From contig JALDNG010000020.1 of NCBI GenBank assembly GCA_024349245.1, forward strand, positions 832,001 to 896,000: DNA of 64,000 nucleotides. Direction: 5' to 3'. This document shows, in pieces, positions 58,974 to 64,000 of the stretch. The notes beneath the pieces were generated by a model. The model made no database searches. It had not been told where the DNA came from and worked only from the letters and a program-made list of their open reading frames with translations. Position numbers and translations under genes: made by a program. Each line of letters starts with the position of its first letter. The first letter of the stretch is position 1. Source of the DNA: Neodontobutis hainanensis (Eukaryota > Chordata > Actinopteri > Gobiiformes > Odontobutidae).

Positions 58974-61013
58974 CAATGTCTTGCCACTTCACTAAACCAT
59001 GGCATCACAGATAAGACTCGTTTCTCTGGTGTTTATTGTTTTTCTTAGAGTTATCAGAATTATTAAGGATAATATTTGAACTTCTTGCAGCAGCAAAAAC
59101 TGCACAGTAGTACAGTACAGTAGCTTTTTTGGAACGCCGCATACCCCTTTTGGTTTTGAGAGTAGCAGCCGACATCTTATTATTCAAATAAAAGCAATAA
59201 AACCAGAAACATAACTTTATAAAACATAACAAAACTTTGTATTTTTACTTAGGCTTTTGTTTGTGCCACACTTAGTTACTGTTGTCGTGTGGCTGTCAGT
59301 GATTATCTGTAATAAAAACACACCTTTAACGTTACAGGCTGCGTTCACACAGCACGTGTCAGTGAGAGTCGTCGACCTCGGGCTGGAATCCTGTTTATTT
59401 CCCCCGACGGCTAATAAAGCAGGCAGGAGGGCTGTAAAACGGCCACTTTGTTGTTATATGAAGCTTGGAGGTGATGCTCAGTCATTGCTTCCCGGGGGGG
59501 GGCAGCTCAAAATCTGTCGCCGCGCTGACTCCGAGCCACAAATCCAAGGCTAACGGCTCGGGATGTTTCTTTGTTCAAGACGGATGGTGAGGGGCACAGG
59601 TTGTGTTTACAGCCATAGATTTATTCACTATCGCACACTGTTGCCTGCAGATGTTGTTGTGCGCTGCCAAAAGCCTCACCAGAGGAACCAAACACAAGAG
59701 GAAAATGTTTAAGACAGATTGAGAAACAGTAAACATCCTTCTCTTTCATAATGATAGGATTTGTTTGATGTCCTAAAATCACTTTTTCCAAGAAGGGAAT
59801 GAGTACTTATAATAGAGTACACGTACTTATGAATACTTTACTTATATGAGTACCTAATATATATGAACAATAAACTGATTTCAGAGCCATTTTCATTTTT
59901 CAGTCAATCGTGAAGGAGACAGTTATTTAAGGTCTTCATTTATAGTGTAGTAGTAGACTGAAAACTCAGTTCAGTAACTAGTACTCATTAGTACTGAGTA
60001 AGTTTTTATTTAACTTCCCAAGAAGTTCCCAAGAAACAAGAATAAACTAAGCTGTTCTTCAGCAGCGCACAATGGCAATACAACAATTTAAAAGCATATT
60101 AACATTAAAGTCTAATAATAGATTTTCAATAGTTAAAACAAAGTAAATTAATAAGTCAGACATAACAGCAGCAATCATAAAGTGCAGGTCAGACACAGAG
60201 CAATAGGAAAGAGTTCATCAGTCATGGCTGTGATGCCGGTGAGTACTGAGTATTGAGTACTAGTATCAGTATCTGCTCAGCTCTAATTAAGGACTAATTA
60301 ATCCATTAGTTCAGCTGCAAAATGAAGGGTTTGGTTTGGACACAGTGCAGTTGTAGATAAATGCAGGTCCATGCAGGTCCAAATGGGAAAAAAACATGTT
60401 CTATTAAATCATAATTTAGATGTCTGTGAAATCTTTATGAAGGTGCATTAAAATGTAAAATGTGTAAAATGTTCAACATAATGGAGCCTTTGTCCTGCTC
60501 AGTAACATGGAAGTCAAGTTAAATCACAGCCAGCCCTGTATCTCACTGGTTATGTCTATTTAGTTTGGGTTAATGCTAACCTCTAGATAGCTTTGGTATG
60601 TCTCCGGTGCAAAAGAAAAGAAAATACAGTGAATCTAAACAACCAGTGGATAAGCCTTGTTCATTAACCTGCTACAAGCTCTAAAGGAGATAAGAATAGC
60701 TTGCTTTCCCTTATGAATGGAGTCAAACAGAACAGGAATGGGTTTATTTTCACCGGTGAGCTATAGTATGTCGGTGGGACTGTGCAGTAACATACACAGA
60801 CTCACTCTGTTTGCAGTTGGTCTGGTAAGTGCTGGGGCTTTTTAGCCTAGCTTACAGTGGATTACCATTGTAGCTGCCTGTTCCTCAAAGAGCTTGTAGT
60901 TTGTATCATTAAAACCCTGCAGCAGGACAGCGATTTTATCAGCGATATTGCTTCTTAGTGCAGTGTTTCCCCCTTTTTTTTAAATAAGCCCTGGAAAATG
61001 GTACAGCACTATC
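58974..61013. other. Mostly unique sequence; CpG-richer patch 59340-59560
   Basis: The patch 59340-59560 has many CpG dinucleotides (for example GTCGTCGACCTCGGG) and ordinary complexity, then a G run at 59494-59500. At 59795-60290 there are many GAGTACT and TACTGAGTA words, perhaps a decayed repeat. No coding frame supported. Confidence 0.4.
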
Positions 61014-61331
61014 TTAATTTGTCTGTCTGTAGTGGACTCTTCCTCCGGTCTTCCTCGGTCTGACCTCAGGGATAATCTCATCTCCAAGGTTAGAGACCTG
61101 CTCATGGAACAGATTCTCTTCGATCGATGGCGCTCCCTGCCCGAGGCGTTTACTTAGACGTTTCATCAGCCCCTCTCCGGGCAGCTGAGTCCAGAACCGA
61201 GCTGAGCACAATGGGAGTCGCGGTCCTTTCGCCGAGACAACCTCTAACTCTGCACGGCTCATTGAACCCAGTCTGGAGCTCCTACTGTGTTTAAGCACAT
61301 CATCATTATTCAGCAGTGATATAGGCCACAT
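61014..61331 (-). other. Unassigned 105-codon open frame, weak exon candidate
   Basis: Minus strand, CpG-richer than its surroundings. Contains LPGEGLMKRLSKRLGQGAPS with paired basic residues. No signal peptide, domain or clear splice sites, so it may equally be a non-coding conserved segment or chance. Confidence 0.15.
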
Positions 61332-64000
61332 CCAGAGGCAAAGTTCGGGGTTTTGGAGCTAAAGCCGACGTTATTTACACGCCGTAGGGGACGTTATGAG
61401 ATCAGGAGCCTCTCACAACTGAGCGGTCATTAAATCCGACTCCGGGCTTTTGTTTTATTGGTGTTTTTATATAGGTCTTCGGGCGAGAAGTGGTTTGTCT
61501 GTTCAGTTATTGCGATGAAATGAAAAGACAGGCACAAACACAGAAGCAGAGGGAATGAAATTAGACCAAAGCCAATGAATAAAACACGGCTTAATGATTA
61601 TTAGAGAGCAATCTTTAGGAGTGAAAGTAGATAATACCCTTACGTTCATTCAATGGGCAGATTTAAATCATTTATTATTGGCCTGTTCCTGTCTCCTGAG
61701 GCTGGTAGACTCAGTTTGACAAAGGATAAGGTTTCTGTTGAAGGCTTCTCTAAACACCCGTGAAACAAAAGACTCCAATACTTGATTATAAAAAAAACAC
61801 TGTAATCCACTTTAACAGGCAAATGTTAAATGTTACAACCCTGTCTCTTAAACCAAATGTACCTACGTTTTGGTCGACCAATCACTAATACAAGAAACAG
61901 ATTCAAATACAAGCACCATTTCTTTACTCTACATCTGAGGTAATGTTATTGTACACGCATAGTAATAAAGAATATGTTTTTAATAAGGCTTAAAAGTGAC
62001 TTAATAAATGTTTAGCCTGATCCAATTGAACAGTTCATTGTGTTTGTTGGTATGTATCTTGTACGTACAGTATGAATGGATTCTGTAGCAATCTAGGTTG
62101 ACATTTTCTGAATTTATATCCTACAACCCTGTCATTCGGAGTTAATGAAAAGCTTGTTTGCCCTTGACATCACTTCCTGGAGACGCTGTGGTGTTGAATT
62201 CAGATGAAGGACAGACAGTGATTCAGTGTGAATATGCCATTGGTGCTCTATGGTTTACAGGAACCCAAGAAACCAACAACAAGTTCCCAAGAAAGAGGGC
62301 AAAGGTAAATAATATAAGTTAACAAAAAAGAACTGGTCAGAAAAACCATCAGAAGGAGAACAGTCATATACTGTAGTTCTGGTGCATGACCACTTTGTCT
62401 TATGTATCTCATCTCTGGAGGATTTAAAGACACATGCAACAGTGGCTTATGGTTGACTACATTTTTGTTGGGTGGGTGCATAATAACAAAGTAAAAGCAC
62501 TCAGCTGTCCTTGTACTTTAGACGATGTTAAGAGCTGAAGACTAATGGTAGGTAAAGCATACAAAATGACAAACTCATCATAACAAAAACTAAATAATAG
62601 TCATTGTTGAGCTTCTGAAACCAAAGCTGTGGACACATATTGCTAACAAAAGCATTGTATGCCTCGATATTTTAGGCTTTCATTTGTTGTTTGAGGTTCG
62701 TCTGGAGTACGACGTAATTATTTCAATCTACAGTCTCGATTGCTGGTAAGTCCTTCAGCTCGGTAGAAAATCAACCTTCTTCGTTAAACAAGGATCGTGT
62801 CCAGCATATGTGGTGATTTTCTATGTATCTTTCTCGTCTTACGTACCACAATACAGGCTTTTTCTTTGTCTTTGCTGCTGTCATGCTCTCTATCGGATTT
62901 TCTTGCAGCATCAGAAACATGTAGACAAGGTAACTGTTGATTTTATGAAATTGAGAAACAGAAAAAAGAGGAAAGGTAGATTGGTTATATTAGATGAAGT
63001 CAACATACTGAACTGCTTTTGTAGGAAAATGACTTGTGTTATAATAATCAGAGCAGAATGAAATGTCATAGTGAGGCTGTGGATGTTTCTTTGAGGCATT
63101 GTCCAACACAGTGACTGTAAGGAAGGACTGAGGACTCAAACGCTCAAAGATCTGACAGTGACATTAAAAGGCATAGGGCTGCCGCTGAAACAAAGAGATG
63201 TTAAAGCCCCTGACAGAAATCCAGGCGGGAAGCGGCTGAGAGTGGATTTACGAGGAGCAGCGGGCCAAGGTCAAGGCGAACGAGTCCAGCGCGTCCCGAG
63301 AGGGGGCTTCTGGTTAGAGGTGCACTGCAGACGGAGAGCTATAACTCCCACGAGGCTCACAGGACGGAAGCTAAGTGCAGTCGTGTTGTCAGCCCAAAGG
63401 AAGCACAACCAGGAGTAATTTCAGACCAGGTCAGGCCGTTAACCCCTGAAAATCTGGTTTATGGCAACATTTGGGAATAAAATAAAGCACCTGCCGGATT
63501 AAAGTCATAACCACTTCGAAGGCTAACCAGAAAAGAGTCAATACAAATGAACTCCACAAATTAAGTGAACTGTGGTCACGGTAAACACAGTTGACACAAA
63601 GGTATCTCAACACAATCCACTGGAAATTCTGCTGCCCATTTAATTTAATGCATATGTTTAGGTTCAAGAGGTGAACAATATCTACATTTAAAAATGTCCA
63701 AATTGTGTGGCTTCAATTATCTAAAAAACATTTTAGCACCTTTGCAATTGACAAAAAAGAGAGGACGTTCAAATCTTTCAAGACACACAAAATGAATAAA
63801 AACCAATCATAGGTTACTGTCTAAAAAATGGAACTTGTCAGTTTAAGTCTTGTAATAAGTCTTACATAATCACTGTAACTTAAACCTATAATTTCTGACA
63901 ATACTCTGTAATGCTGTACTACTGCATTTACAGTTAGAGCTAAACTCCATTTTGTTTCCTTATATGCGCCCTGACTATTTAGTATAATCTAATAAAAACT
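61332..64000. other. Unique sequence, no gene seen; CpG-richer patch 63200-63400
   Basis: In one plus-strand frame 63253-63320 reads IYEEQRAKVKANESSASREG before TAG, plausible in composition but unrecognised. A 21-base segment at 62909-62929 is bounded by good acceptor (TTTTCTTGCAG) and donor (AAG|GTAACT) words. Neither is enough to call an exon. The rest is AT-rich. Confidence 0.35.

Noticed and set aside
59795..60290. Decayed repeat of GAGTACT words
   Set aside because: The words recur, but I could not define a unit, ends or a family.
62909..62929. 21-base microexon
   Set aside because: Good splice words on both sides, but such pairs are common by chance in 64 kb and no neighbouring exons are seen.

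Overview
The window looks like nuclear DNA of a bony fish. The evidence is the repeat content: teleost-type LINE 3' ends, Tc1/mariner and hAT relics, tRNA-headed SINEs with LINE-like tails, and abundant mini- and microsatellites in an AT-rich background. No species can be named from the sequence. I found no intact protein-coding gene, rRNA, functional tRNA, recognisable microRNA or CRISPR array. The longest open frames lie inside tandem repeats and are artefacts. The window reads as a gene desert or the interior of a very long intron.

Layout. 0-10 kb: an exact AGGACC hexanucleotide array (1.27 kb), a complete MITE with target-site duplication (2.38-2.72 kb), a hairpin (3.0 kb), a degraded LINE 3' end on the minus strand (5.46-6.34 kb) and a 5'-truncated SINE (7.5 kb). 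10-20 kb: a hAT-like non-autonomous element (9.77-10.23 kb), a 71-unit decamer minisatellite (10.29-11.00 kb), a decayed field of GACTAAACCAG-like words (12.5-14.4 kb), a possible solo LTR (17.8-18.1 kb) and a TTAA-flanked MITE (18.85-19.23 kb). 20-32 kb: a SINE split by a CA repeat (21.5 kb), a Tc1 end (25.06 kb), a 5'-truncated SINE with target duplication (27.54 kb), an unnamed repeat family (23.95 and 28.66 kb, further copies at 42.9 and 45.3 kb), a 15-unit G-rich minisatellite that grew inside a SINE (29.4-30.54 kb) and a 19-unit 16-bp minisatellite (31.74-32.06 kb).

32-50 kb: an ATT microsatellite, a second GACTAAACCAG field (34.7-36.5 kb), an internally deleted Tc1 transposase pseudogene (37.2-37.96 kb), a LINE 3' end (39.14-39.61 kb) and a cluster of SINEs (38.6, 44.7, 44.94 and 45.47 kb). 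50-64 kb: the GACTAAACCAG field in the opposite orientation (51.4-54.5 kb) interrupted by an L2-type LINE end, a second TTAA-flanked MITE (57.32-57.70 kb), a full-length SINE with a perfect 15-bp target duplication (57.79-58.19 kb) and the 5' end of a hAT transposon with a broken BED-finger transposase (58.25-58.86 kb). CpG-richer unique segments at 27.0, 59.4, 61.0-61.4 and 63.2-63.4 kb are the best places to look for conserved or coding sequence.

The genes do not work together in any visible pathway. The biology here is repeat birth and decay: retroposition with target duplications, DNA-transposon deletion derivatives, nested insertions, and minisatellites that carry dense transcription-factor-like words. 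Family names come from memory of fish repeats and were not checked against a library.
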